Shown here piece after piece: positions 54,871 through 64,000 of a DNA stretch of 64,000 nt; positions within the stretch are counted from its first letter, which is position 1; each line of letters starts with the position of its first letter. The position numbers and the translations under genes were made by a program. The notes below the pieces were generated by a model, which saw only the letters and a list, made by a program, of their open reading frames with translations, did no database searches and was not told where the DNA came from. Source of the DNA: Clarkia xantiana subsp. parviflora (Eukaryota > Streptophyta > Magnoliopsida > Myrtales > Onagraceae); NCBI GenBank assembly GCA_036873135.1, contig JAPTYO010000007.1, forward strand, positions 59,878,383 through 59,942,382, given 5' to 3'.

Positions 54871-57800
54871 ATGAGTAAGTCTTCTATCCGCATTCCGCAA
54901 GTGTCACTATGTTCGGATACCGATGATGAACCGGATGTCTTCATAGTTGAGCCATTAGATATCACATCAGGTATAGAGGCTAGTGTCGTTGTTAGACCTC
55001 CTATCTTCCCCCGCATTACAAAGGACACGACAACAAATGTGAGTAACTTCTCCAATCAGATTGACGAAGACATGTTCAACACGTATGTAGCTTGTTGTGG
55101 ACTTATTCCGGATCTAGAAGGTATACTTCCATATGACGTGTTACCTGGCGTCGAAAAGGGACAAGTTACCATACCTCCCGGTGACTTAACCGCGGTTTAT
55201 ACCTCGCAGATTAGGGAAGGCTTGCGCTTTCATTACTGTCCTGATTTGATAGATCTCTGTCGTTATTATCAGATCTCGCCATTGGATCTTTCTCCCGCCG
55301 GCTTCCGAGTATGGAGTTGCTTCCGAGTGTTATTTCACAAGCAGTCCTGGCGTTATTCCACTACCCTTTTTCGCTGCTTCTATCAGTTATTGTGTCCGGA
55401 CATGACAGGGTTATGTGGTATGAAGATGCGTTGGCCTAACTTGCAAGATAAGGGTTTCAAGCAGCTTGGTCTTGGGGACGCCGAGTGGGACTACAGACAG
55501 CGACTAGCTGCTCTGGCTAATCGCTCGGGTCCTCATTGGCGACATCATTATTTCTTCGTGTGCGATGTGGGCACCAATTGAGAGGTTGAGAGAGTTGAGA
55601 GAGCTGATCCTGCTCCTATCTTCTCCGAGATTTCTTCAGATGATAAGGAGACTGTGAAGGCTATTTATCGATGTCAATGTTGGATCACGGTGAAACTCCG
55701 GTACGGACTTTGACGGCGATCCTAGCTCCTTTGCTCCACGCAATCCTGCAAGAGGGGATAGACCGGGCGGTGACCCAGAATCCCTCTCCGATGCTTAAAT
55801 GAGTGTCTAGTACGGACCGGCAAGCAGTAATCTCAAAGAGTGTAATTCAACGTAAATGATCTGAGGTGACCTCTTGCCCTTTTATAGGCGAAGAGATACC
55901 TCAGTTACCTGGTGAACCGTTGGGGGTGGTTAGCCCGTATCCCGCGTATCTCGGGTGTGATCCCGCCTATCTAGGCCATGATCTCGCTTATCTCGGCCAC
56001 GCCCCGCGTATCACGGCCACGCTCCGTGTATCTTAACCACGTTCCGCGTATCTTGGCCACGCCCCGCGTATCCCGGCCTTATCCTCTGGTAACGAGTCCC
56101 GACTCCCGTCGGGGACTCCAGAGTTATCTCGTTGTGTCACCGCTCGGGGCCCCTCGTCATCGTGACAGGGCCTATTCTTCTCAGGGATTCGTCATCGGGG
56201 CCTACTTAGAGGCTTCTCATCGGGAGCTTCCAGCTTGTCTTGGACCGACTCTGTCGGGACCTTTCATCATCGGAACTCCCTTCGTCTGGACCCTTTACCT
56301 TGACCATCTTGGCCTTCGTTCCGGGCCCACCGGGCCTATTTGCCGTTTCCTCGCTGTTAATGGGGCTAACGGCTGTGACCGAACCCATCAGTCAACAAGA
56401 GCGAAGTTTCCGTTGTCTACTACGTGCTTCAGAGCAATAGTTGATCGACGCCGGGATTTTCATACTTTCTTCTGACGGTTTGGTATGTTGACAATCTTTA
56501 TAACCTGTATCATCTTGCAATGTAGGTCGAACTGATGGAAAAAGCTCGTCCTTGCAGACAGCTGATGTTCGCGGTAACCCTCCTGTTGGACGGCATGCTC
56601 GTACTACTGCCCCCGCTGTTCCGGGAGCTTCTGGATATGGTCGTGATAAGGGGATTACAAGTAAGACACTTTCTTGCATCAACTTTGGACTTGTTAATTT
56701 TCCTAGTTTGTTGTCTTCATGTTGCTTTCATTCTCAGGTCACTCTGTACTCGTGACTGAACGCGTTATTGCTGCTCCCGTCACTAGCGCTCTTCCCAAGA
56801 GGTCTGCCACAGGGGCGCGTCCCTCGAGTGACCCAAGGCGCTCCAAAACGAGTGCGACTGTTCCAACTCCTTCTTGTGATAAAGGGAAGAGAGTCGAGAG
56901 TCGCACAGTGGCGCCTTCTACCCCCCGGTCGAGGGACTGGCCCGAGGAGGAGCGTTCCTCTCGTCGAGGTACGTGTTGCTTACTTCGAAATATTTCTTTT
57001 ACTTAGGATTTTTCACTAATATCTTCTTTGTTTTATGTTGACCTTATTCCAGCACTTCCAGGTATCAAGCGTGATAACTTGACCCTATCCGACAGGATGG
57101 ATGTATCTGGAGAAGATTGGTCACCTATCTCCACTGACAGTCTTCACTTTCCGAAGGATTCCAAGCTCAGCACACCGGCATTCGGGGTGCGAGTGCTTCA
57201 AAGGTGCGTTCCTCCTGGCGATCATGACGTTAAGCCATCCACAGACGAGGAAGCCCAAGCATATGTTGAGAGTAGCTTGGCTGAATTTGCCCCGGTAAGC
57301 CTTACTATAATTGATGTGTTCGCATGCTGTAATCATATGCCTTGCGTTGATTGTCTTGTTATTTGGTTTGTTGTACTTAGGCTATTTCCAGGATGATGAA
57401 CATGTCATCCTTTGTGTTGGAGCTTGTGCGTGAGAAAAGGACTGCTATCCAGAAGAGCAATGCAGATATTCGTGAACTTGCACAGTCCGAGGAACATGTG
57501 CAAAACTTGAACTCCCAAGTTACTGAATTTGATACCCGCATTGCTGCGCGTCGCGCCCATGTTGAGCAACTTGAGGCTGAGATTGCTGCTATCAAGCAGC
57601 AAATTGCGGAGAGTAGTAGCGCTCATGATGTCGCGCTTGCTTCTATACGCGAGGAAGCACACAAGTCGGGGATTGAGAAGGGACTTGCCGAGTATCCCAG
57701 CACTGTTGCGCATACTTCCGCCGTCCTTGCTGCCGCCAAAGCGAAGTCTTCATCTATGATTGACGAGTTTGCCAAAGATTATATTGGCAGAGTTCGCGCA

Positions 57801-57971
57801 CTTGCCCCCGGCTTTCTGTTCGAAAAGTTAGGTCCTTATTCTTCTTTTGCTGTTAACCATGTTGCGGATTTACAGCGTAAAGAAGCTGAAGCGGCTTCTC
57901 TCTCCGTGATTTTTGGATATGGCAATGAAAATATTGCGCTGGATGTTGACTTCATGAAGATGTTATCTTAG
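54871..57971 (+). pseudogene. Element D antisense gene: Transposase_28-like exon plus coiled-coil exons
   Basis: Plus strand, antisense to D. Exon 1 from ATG 54871: acidic N-terminus, then VYTSQIREGLRFHYCP, CRYYQISPLDLSPAGFRVW and a W/R-rich end, resembling the plant putative gypsy-type transposon domain (Transposase_28). It has a TGA at 55579-55581 and a solo LTR at 55678-56390; across the GTCAA duplication the frame resumes (ERSFRCLLRASEQ). Further exons: 56526-56660, 56738-56968, 57053-57294, 57381-57971, all with GT/AG ends (acceptors CAATGTAG, CATTCTCAG, TTATTCCAG, GTACTTAG) and matching phases; exons 2-5 are fully open. Exon 4 (242 bp, same length as C exon 2) has GVRVLQRCVPPGD; exon 5 has MNMSSFVLEL, a coiled coil and GFLFEKLGPYSSFAVNHVADL. 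Exon 1 damage makes it a pseudogene. Confidence 0.8.
55678..56390 (-). mobile_element. Solo LTR of the element B family
   Basis: 713 bp, TGTTGGATCACGG...GAACCCATCA, colinear with both B LTRs but more diverged, flanked by GTCAA (55673-55677, 56391-56395). The TATA (about 55878-55888) and 20-bp U3 repeats are present. A single LTR inside a matching duplication indicates LTR-LTR recombination after insertion. It splits exon 1 of the D antisense gene. Confidence 0.95.
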
Positions 57972-58449
57972 TTGGAGATGATGTTATCTCTTGAATAGTA
58001 TCATGTCGTTTGCTTTCAGCGTATTTTGTTACTTGGACCTGTTTTCAATAATAATAAACACATGATAACTTGTTAGTAATATTTCATACCTTGAGTTATC
58101 TTTGTTGTCCGTATGTATTGGACTTGAATGATAGGATTGATCTCCTTGTTATAATGGATGAACATCCAAGGTTGCGACTTGCGCATTGTAGGGTGTTATT
58201 AGCGCCCCTCTTGAAAAAATTTCCAAGGCATGGCATGATATGTACACTTGGTACTTGTAGCATTGTGGATACTAATGTACTCGGCACGGGCACTTGGCAC
58301 TTGGCACTCGGCACTGGCACTTGACATGTAGCAGTATCGTCTTGACGAAGCAAGACTTAAGTTTATACCGTCTCTTAGTTCCACTCTAAGGCGACGTTGT
58401 ACAAGACTCGACTTGTATGTTTAATAAGTTTTTCAAACAGGGTGCGCTC
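57972..58449. other. Element D spacer after the antisense gene
   Basis: 58275-58325 has short GGCACTTGGCACTCGGCAC repeats, the only tandem array at this position in D. 58340-58420 is the inverted conserved block (GTCTCTTAGTTCCACTCTAA, GGCGACGTTGTACAAGAC) matching 45900-45945. Confidence 0.65.
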
Positions 58450-59232
58450 TGTTAGGTTCCGAGTTTAGGGTCAACGGGCGGTCGACTCAAGTCTCGTTCC
58501 TCACTGGAGATGTTGTGAATCGGGTGATCTCGGGTTGTGCTGTCCTAGCTTGCGTCCTTCCGTCCTTAGCCTCTCTTCTCCTTTCGCCCTGCAGAAGGGG
58601 CAGTACCAGGCACAGAGGGGGGGGGGGTGGTGCCTGATGAACCCTCTCCGATGCCTAAGTCAGTACGGTTTTTAGAGAGATAAATCTAGAGAGATGTCAG
58701 AGCAAAATTATCAACTTGCCAAGATGATCAAATGAATAGTGGAGGTGGGGTATTTATAGGCAACGGTGTCATTAAGGTGGCTTAATGACATCGTTAACCT
58801 TTAAACACAGTTAATTAACCTTTAAACGCATAATTAAGACCTTAGGATACGGAGAAGGTAGGCGGAATAAACCGAGTATGGGAGTCCAAAAATGGTGCCG
58901 GGGCCCTTGGGGGGGAGGAAAATCCGACCCCCAAGGGTAGGGGTTGGGTGAGGCCACCCAACCCCTCCTAGGGGAGATAGGGTTGGCCAACCCTATCCCC
59001 CCTAGGGGAGATCGGGTTGGCCGACCCGATCACCCCTAGGGGAGGTCGGATGTGGCCACCCAACCTCACCTAGGTGAGTTTGACTCGGCCGGACGAGCGC
59101 TTCGGCCTCGTCCGGGCCGTTGGTGTTCTCGCGAAGTGTTCGGGTTGAAGTTTCGATTTACAATCATTAACGGGGTGATAAAAATAAAACGATTCGGAAG
59201 TCAACGGGTTCAAATTGGGCGTATATCCATCA
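58450..59232 (-). repeat. 3' LTR of element E
   Basis: 783 bp; minus-strand ends TGATGGATATACGCCC...CGGAACCTAACA. TATA CTATAAATACC at about 58749-58759. Leader motif TTAGGCATCGGAGAGGG, a G-tract of about 12 in a hairpin with arms CAGGCAC (58607-58613) and GTGCCTG (58630-58636), then CTTCTGCAGGGC. U3 carries a dense array of palindromes (58905-59078). Confidence 0.9.
58905..59078. repeat. Palindrome array in the U3 of element E
   Basis: Two palindrome types alternate. Type 1: GGTTGGGTG..CACCCAACC (58940-58965), the perfect ATAGGGTTGGCCAACCCTAT (58977-58996), and near-perfect ATCGGGTTGGCCGACCCGAT (59011-59030). Type 2: CTCC(C)CTAGGGGAG at about 58965-58976, 58999-59010 and 59032-59044, and CTCACCTAGGTGAG (59065-59078). 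A CCCTTGGGGG/CCCCCAAGGG stem (58905-58937) precedes them. Confidence 0.92.
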
Positions 59233-59276
59233 CATGCCCCCGAGTCAACCAATGGCCTCTCCCTTGATTGACTCTA
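59233..59276 (-). other. PPT-proximal hairpin and polypurine tract of element E
   Basis: Minus-strand CTCGGGGGCATG abuts the LTR. GAGTCAA (59242-59248) and TTGACTC (59268-59274) form a perfect 7-bp inverted repeat. Confidence 0.88.
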
Positions 59277-59776
59277 TTTTAGGATGGTATGACACGCGCA
59301 ATTTGAAACCGGGGTTTTACCTTCTTGTCTGAATGCTTGCTTACCCATGGATGCGTGCCTCTGACTCTGCCCCCTGCCTTATGAGATAGAGGAATTGTAA
59401 ACGTCAGAGTAGCACAGACGTGTGCCTAAGCACGCGTCCGTCTGAGGTGGGAGTAATAAATCTATCTTTGTTACGGGCGTATACTCAAAAAATACATGCT
59501 CGCATAGGGATACAATACGAATATGGCTAAGTGACTCATGCTTCAATTTCGTGCCGGGATTTTGCCTAAGTGAAGAAAAATTTAGTTTTGGTCTAAAAAT
59601 TTTTCTAAGTATGGGATGCTTAAAAAATATACCCTTAGAATATTAACTGTGGTAGGTGTGGGTTCAACCACGGTTAATGGGAACTAGGGGTATCAGTTTT
59701 TTAAATCTGACCCTTAAATTTTTCCTTTCTAAAAATCAACGGTGTCGATTTGGCGACTTTGGAAAAACCCTAATCC

Positions 59777-59792
59777 TTTGTACTATAAATGG
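59777..59792 (+). promoter_or_regulatory. TATA box of the E antisense gene
   Basis: TACTATAAATGGG at about 59781-59793, in AT-rich surroundings and about 100 bp before a good splice donor. It lies outside the LTR and on the strand of the antisense gene, so the gene may have its own promoter. The start site would be near 59815-59825. Confidence 0.55.
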
Positions 59793-59796
59793 GTTA

Positions 59797-60349
59797 ATGA
59801 TTACCTCATTCTCATTGTCCTTTTCTCTTCTTTTCTTTTTGACGGTGGGATTTCTGGTCGGACTTACTTTTCGGGGCACGCGTCGCATTGAGGTATGTGT
59901 CTTTTCTTTTGTGTAAGCATTGCTTTTGGGGGACTTAATCCCGCTTCTCCTTCGATTGTTTCTTTACTTGTCTCGTTTTTTATTTGCGGGTCTTCATGGT
60001 GATACAGTCTTGTTTGATTCATCCTCTTTCCATCTTCTTGCCCCCATGTTTTTACTTACTGGGGTGTGGGGTCTTCTATCCTGGGATTATGATTATCTCC
60101 CTTTGCCCTCTGTCTCTGCTTGTTGGTCAGTGGGGTCTCTCTATGCTGGGGGTTATAATTATCTCCCCTTGCCCCCTGCCCCTGTTTGTTGGCCAGTGGG
60201 GTCTTCCTTGTCGTCTTTCTATTCTTACCTTTTGGCTTTGTATTCGTCGTTTTATGAAAATGAGTTTATATCTTATGTCCACTGTCCGCTTTCTGTTTTC
60301 CTTGGGCTAAGCTTGTGTTTTTTCGATCAGCAGAACTCCCCGGTGATTG
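59797..60349 (+). other. 5' UTR exon and intron of the E antisense gene
   Basis: A pyrimidine-rich leader ends at GCATTGAG|GTATGTGTC (donor about 59893). The intron is T-rich and ends TTTTTTCGATCAG (about 60330), so its length is about 440 bp. An upstream ATG at 59797 gives a short frame that stops at 60358-60360 across the splice and could act as an upstream ORF. The frame 59920-60360 that reads through the intron is not a plausible protein. Confidence 0.5.
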
Positions 60350-61417
60350 ATGAGGAGTAAGAGGCCAGTACGGGTGGGAGTAGTTAATTCTGGGACCGGA
60401 CCTTCGATTGGAAAAAGATCGGTTTTTTATGGTGCGGGGAGGTGTCCTCTAATTGGAGGTAAGGGTGGTGGTGATGTTAGGGTGCCATCTTCTTTCTATA
60501 TTGATGCCCCCCAATCGAGGGTCCGGGAGCCATCTTTTCCTTCTTCCTTGTTTGGTGAGTCCTCGAATATCTGAGTTTCCTTAGTGTATATTGGTATTTA
60601 CGCTGTACCTTGTTATAGGTAGACTTCGTCTTCCGCGTCTGAGTCGGAAGGAGCTGTCTCGTCCTCCTGTTGATGGAATTGTTGGGTCTGAGTGGGCGCC
60701 TTATTATGGGCGTGGGGCTCGTTTTGACAATCAATCTTCTTTGCAAACTCCTGAGGTTGGAGTTCGTGTTCTGCAGTCTGCTGTTCCTCCTGCCGATCGT
60801 GTGCCCCCATCTAAAGGGTCGGAGGCAACTTATGAATTGGCTCGTGATGTGTTGGCTCGCTATGCTTCTGTAACTTTTGTTAACCGTGTTATCCTTTAGC
60901 ATATTTCTTTTCCGTGCGTTATCTGTCTAATCCTTTGTTTTTGTTGCAGGGTATGGCCGACCTTGTTAATTTGTCCACCCTTTTTATTGACCTTGCTGAG
61001 GAGAGAAAGGTGTACGAGGACACTTGTGTCTCCCTTAACTCCAAGCTTATTAGTTGTTTGGAGCATAGTCGTATCACAGATTTGCGGTGCCGAGATTTGG
61101 AGGATCGTATTGCTCGTCTCAAGGAAGAGGTTGAGGCCTTGAGACAAAGGTCTTATCGTGATGAAGTACTTCGGGCTGCTGAGTTGGTCTCCCTTGAGGA
61201 GATGTTTCGTGTGGAGGCGAAAGGGTGTGCTATCGCTGAGTATAAGGCTTCTTCCTCTTATCAGGCTGCTATTGATGTACGCTGCTCTGTGGCTAAGCGT
61301 ATTTCTTTAAAGGCAATTCTCGAGCGTATGTACACGATTGCTCCTGACTTTCCTTTTTCTCAGCTTGGTGATTTGTCTGACTTCGCTGTTAGGCATATTG
61401 CTAAGTTGAGGAAGTAA
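60350..61417 (+). CDS. Element E antisense coiled-coil gene, intact
   Basis: Plus strand, antisense to E. Coding exons 60350-60554, 60619-60869 and 60950-61417, joined by introns with donors GTGAGTCC and GTAACTTT and acceptors CCTTGTTATAG and TTTGTTGCAG. The frame is open throughout (phase 1, then phase 0, the same phases as in C and D), giving about 307 residues. Exon 1: basic start MRSKRPVRV, low complexity. Exon 2: GIVGSEWAPYYG, SSLQTPEVGVRVLQSAVPP. Exon 3: MADLVNLSTLFIDLAEE, a coiled coil, then TIAPDFPFSQLGDLSDFAVRHIAKL and a short end. The acidic C-terminal tail seen in C and F is absent. No Transposase_28-like exon is seen. Function unknown; a structural or RNA-binding helper is only a guess. 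Confidence 0.8.
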
Positions 61418-61789
61418 TACATCTGTCTCTTATGGTGGTCTCGCGAGTTTGTGGATTGAGGTTCTTCTTAGAGTTTGAAAACTCCCCCCCTTTCTTGGTT
61501 TTGCCATCTTTGTTTGATACACTTGTCTTTACTCATGGTATACACGGCAGGGTGATTATCTTTTTTTCTCATGATATCTCCATGTGCCTTAGTGTGTAGT
61601 TCTTTGGTTATGGACTCTTCTCTTGGTGTGTTTCCTTTATTTATCCTTCTTTTGTGTTTTCCTTCATACCATACCCGCTATTTCATCAAGAAAAAACGTT
61701 ATGTGTTCTTCTCATCACTTTACTTTGAAATTACTTTCTCATGGAATCCTTCTTAGTATGGTGTAATATTCTCTTCTGATACCCTTTGA
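61418..61789. other. Element E spacer after the antisense gene
   Basis: T-rich, non-coding, about 370 bp; it would be the 3' UTR and terminator zone of the antisense gene. No conserved motif recognised. The ACGTCGCCTTAGAG block of C, D and F is not seen here. Confidence 0.5.
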
Positions 61790-62490
61790 ATGGTATGTAT
61801 GGTATTGTTAGACCAAAGATACGCTCTTGGTGGGCGTCGAGTCTATTCGCGAGACAGGCTCTCGGAGGGCACTTAACGTTTCACAGGATAGGCTCCCGGA
61901 GGGCACAAGTTAGACCAAAGATACGCTCCTGGTTGGCGTCGAAGCTGGTAGTTTGGAATCTACCTCAAGATACGCTCTTGGGGGCGTCGAATCTGGTAGG
62001 TTGCAAATCTACCTCAAGATACGCTCCTGGGGGCGTCGAAATTCGTAGTTTTTGGAAACCACTCTCAAGATACGCTCTTGGTGCGTCGAAGGTCGTAGTA
62101 TAGAAACTACTCTCAAGATACGCTCTTGGGGGCGTCGAATGTCGTAGTATGAACACTACTCTCAAGATACGCTCTTGGGGGCGTCGAAATTCGTAGTTTT
62201 TGGAAACTACTCTCAAGATACGCTCTTGGTGCGTCGAAGGGCGTAGTATAAAAACTACTCTCAAGATGCGCTCCTGGGGGCGTCGAAGGTCGTAGTATGA
62301 ACACTACTCTCAAGATACGCTCTTGGGGGCGTCGAGGATCGTAGTATAAAACTACTCTCAAGATACGCTCTTGGGGGCGTCGAAATCTGTTCGCGGGATA
62401 GGCTCCCGGAGGGCATTTAGTTCGTAGTTTTTAGAACTACTCTCAAGATACGCTCTTGGGGGCGTCGAATCTGTTGTTGACTTGAATTCA
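61790..62490. repeat. Minisatellite of element E, about 50-bp unit
   Basis: About ten copies of CTCAAGATACGCTCTTGGGG plus GCGTCGAA and a variable GTAGTATRAAAACTA part. The inner AAGATACGCTCTTGGGG is itself partly palindromic. Interspersed units with GCGGGATAGGCTCCCGGAGGGCA (61850, 62395) match the second block type in N (13990-14095). Open minus-strand frames are artefacts. Confidence 0.88.
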
Positions 62491-62770
62491 TATCTGTGTA
62501 AGGATAACTTCATGATTATATCACCACATTCATTGGAAAATACCTTTGAGAGAAATCTTCCTCCCTTAAGAGCATTCATGTTTTTTGTACACCTGGGGTG
62601 CCTTGGGTGGGTCAAGACACCCTTTGGAGGAAATCAAAGATAGTTGTAGAGTTGGAGTAACTTCGTGAGTTCTCCTTCTCCAAAGTTGTTTTTGGAAAAC
62701 TTAGAAAGCTTGAACATGCAAAGTGCTAAATATGAAACTAAGGATATGGTCTTTTGCTTGTGCTTTCTTC
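62491..62770. other. Element E region between pol stop and minisatellite
   Basis: About 280 bp, nothing recognisable beyond the pol 3' UTR. Confidence 0.5.
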
Positions 62771-64000
62771 TTAGACGTAGTATTTCTTTAGGTGCTCCCC
62801 ACTGAAGGTGTTTGTGGAGATATACCCCTCCCCATCCTCGAGGCGGTAAGCATTTGCGTAGGGAACCGACGCTATCTTGTATGGTCCTTCCCACTTTGGA
62901 GATAACTTTCTGACTTGGTCTAAATGTGAGAATTCGTTCTTCCTGAGCACTAGTTCTCCTATGTGGAATTGCCTCTCCTTGACTTGGCGGTTGTAATATC
63001 TTGCGGATACTAAACGCATTCGAGCTTGTGCTTCTTCCGAATTCCACCTTTTATCCTCCACCATGTCTAAGTCTAAGAGCCTTGCTTTGTTGTTCTCGTG
63101 TTCTTCGAAGTACGTGGTTCTTAGGGATGATACCGCCATTTCTGCTGGCGCCACCGCTTCGGTCCCGTATACTAGGCCAAATGGTGTTTCTCCTGTGGCT
63201 ATCTTTGGTGTTGTCCGCACTGCCCATAGAACATTTTCCAGCTCATCTACCCAACTTCCCTTGGTAGCATGGAGTCGTTTCTTTAGGCCATCTAGCACTA
63301 TTTTGTTTGCCGACTCTACTTGTCCCTTTGTCTGAGGGTGCTTTACTGATGCGAAACTGTGCTCTATATTCAGTCTTTCGCAATACCACTGCAGCTTCTT
63401 GCTCTATAATTGTGGGCCATTGTCACTTATTATTGCTTTTGGCACCCCGTACCTCGAGACAATGTGAGATTGGATGAAATTGACGACTTGGTCGTCTATT
63501 GTCTTTCCCATTGCCTTTGCTTCTATCCACTTGGAGAAGTAGTCTATTGCTACTATTATGCAAGTCTTCTGGCCTTTTGTTCTTGGTAGGGGGCCTATCA
63601 GATCAATCCCCCACTGTGCGAATGGCCAGGCTCCCGAAATGGAGCTCAGTTTTGCCGCTGGGGCTGTTATATTTCTGGAGTACCTTTGGCAGTGATCGCA
63701 TTTTTGTACCAAGTCTGCTACTTCTTTGCTCATTGATGGCCAATAGTATCCTAGGTTGTAGACCTTTCGGATTATTGATCGTGCTCCTTCATGGCACCCC
63801 GCATCTCCCTCATGGAGTTCTGCAAGCACTCTCTCTGTTTCTAGGTATGTTATGCATTTGAGGAAAGGTGTGGAGTACCCTTTCTTGTAGAGTTCATTGT
63901 CCATCACTGCGTAATTCCTAGCCATCCTTTCAATCTTGACTGCCTCCACCTTATCCTTTGGGAGCTTTCCTTCCATGATGTATTGACGCATTGGGGTCAT
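62771..64000 (-). pseudogene. pol: Element E integrase, partial
   Basis: Minus strand from the right edge. Segment 64000-63404: pre-integrase YAVMDNELYKKGYSTPFLKC, HHCC finger (HEGDAGCHEGAR ... CDHCQRY), QWGIDLIGPL (first Asp), AIISDNGPQL (second Asp), then a TAG at 63404-63406. The same frame continues with the TKGQVESANK motif (Glu) and as 63298-62771 to GPYKIASVPYANAYRLED and HLKKYYV, stop at 62771. Close in sequence to the element C integrase. One stop codon is the only visible lesion, so decay is recent. RT lies outside the window. Confidence 0.9.

Larger units (their letters stand above)
52180..64000 (-). mobile_element. Element D: Tat-type element, 3' part, interrupted by E
   Basis: Minus-strand element: 3' LTR 52180-52864, PPT hairpin, a long 3' region carrying an antisense gene on the plus strand (54871-57971), the conserved ACGTCGCCTTAGAG block (inverted, 58340-58420) and CAGGGTGCGCTC, after which element E is inserted at 58450. 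The remainder of D must lie beyond the window. A solo LTR of the B family is inserted in its antisense gene. CTATC (52175-52179) would be the left target duplication. Confidence 0.8.
58450..64000 (-). mobile_element. Element E: Tat-type gypsy element, 3' part
   Basis: Minus-strand element inserted into D. 3' LTR 58450-59232, PPT hairpin, antisense gene on the plus strand (about 59782-61417), minisatellite 61790-62490, then integrase on the minus strand to the right edge. It runs out of the window before RT. Its LTR start TGATGGATATACGCCC and the minisatellite tie it to element N. Confidence 0.88.

Noticed and set aside
59920..60360. 146-codon hydrophobic plus-strand frame before the E antisense gene
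   Set aside because: Lies in a T-rich stretch bounded by good splice signals; better explained as an intron.

Overview
The window is plant nuclear DNA made almost entirely of nested LTR retrotransposons. Long LTRs, 5-bp target-site duplications (TSDs), tRNA-like primer sites beginning TGGCGCC, TATA boxes inside LTRs and Ty3/gypsy and Ty1/copia coding remnants all point to repeat-rich plant heterochromatin. I see no host housekeeping gene, tRNA, rRNA or CRISPR array. The species cannot be named from the sequence; a eudicot is only a guess.

Layout. (A) 1-2695, minus strand: 5' end of a Tat-type gypsy element (decayed gag, LTR 1999-2695). (G) 2696-4906, plus: 3' end of another LTR element with a 146-bp minisatellite. 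Four copia pieces follow in mixed orientation: a (4907-6310, minus), b (6310-8793, plus), c (8903-10126, plus) and d (10127 to about 23640, minus). Copia d is split by N (11854-19083), a complete 7.2-kb element without any coding capacity, flanked by CAATC. (F), plus, runs from a truncated 5' LTR at about 23740-24075 to 51508. It is interrupted by B (28525-35339, minus, TSD GTGAC) in its interior and by C (39394-50708, plus, TSD GTGTT) in its 3' LTR. (D), minus, starts at 52180 and leaves the window. It contains a solo LTR of the B family (55678-56390, TSD GTCAA) and is interrupted by E (58450 to beyond the end, minus).

The gypsy elements look like the Tat/Ogre lineage: an extra RNase H after the RT-linked one, no chromodomain, TGGCGCC primer sites, and a long hypervariable region after pol. 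The most interesting content lies in that region. Elements C, D, E and F each carry, antisense to the element, a related multi-exon gene for a coiled-coil protein. D also keeps an upstream exon that resembles the plant Transposase_28 / putative gypsy-type transposon domain. Exon order and intron phases agree between copies. The C and E reading frames are open across all recognised splice sites, whereas the sense gag-pol genes around them are broken. The E copy has its own TATA box and a 5' UTR intron.

Sequence-level regularities recur across otherwise diverged elements. A 7-8 bp inverted repeat (GAGTCAAG/CTTGACTC) lies just before the polypurine tract. A leader motif CTTAAGCATCGGAGAGGG is followed by a C-tract inside a hairpin whose arms differ between families yet still pair, then by an acceptor-like TGCAGG. 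U3 regions are rich in palindromes. A private minisatellite sits between pol and the antisense gene in each element. Insertion order can be read from the TSDs: F is older than B and C, copia d is older than N, and D is older than E and the solo LTR.
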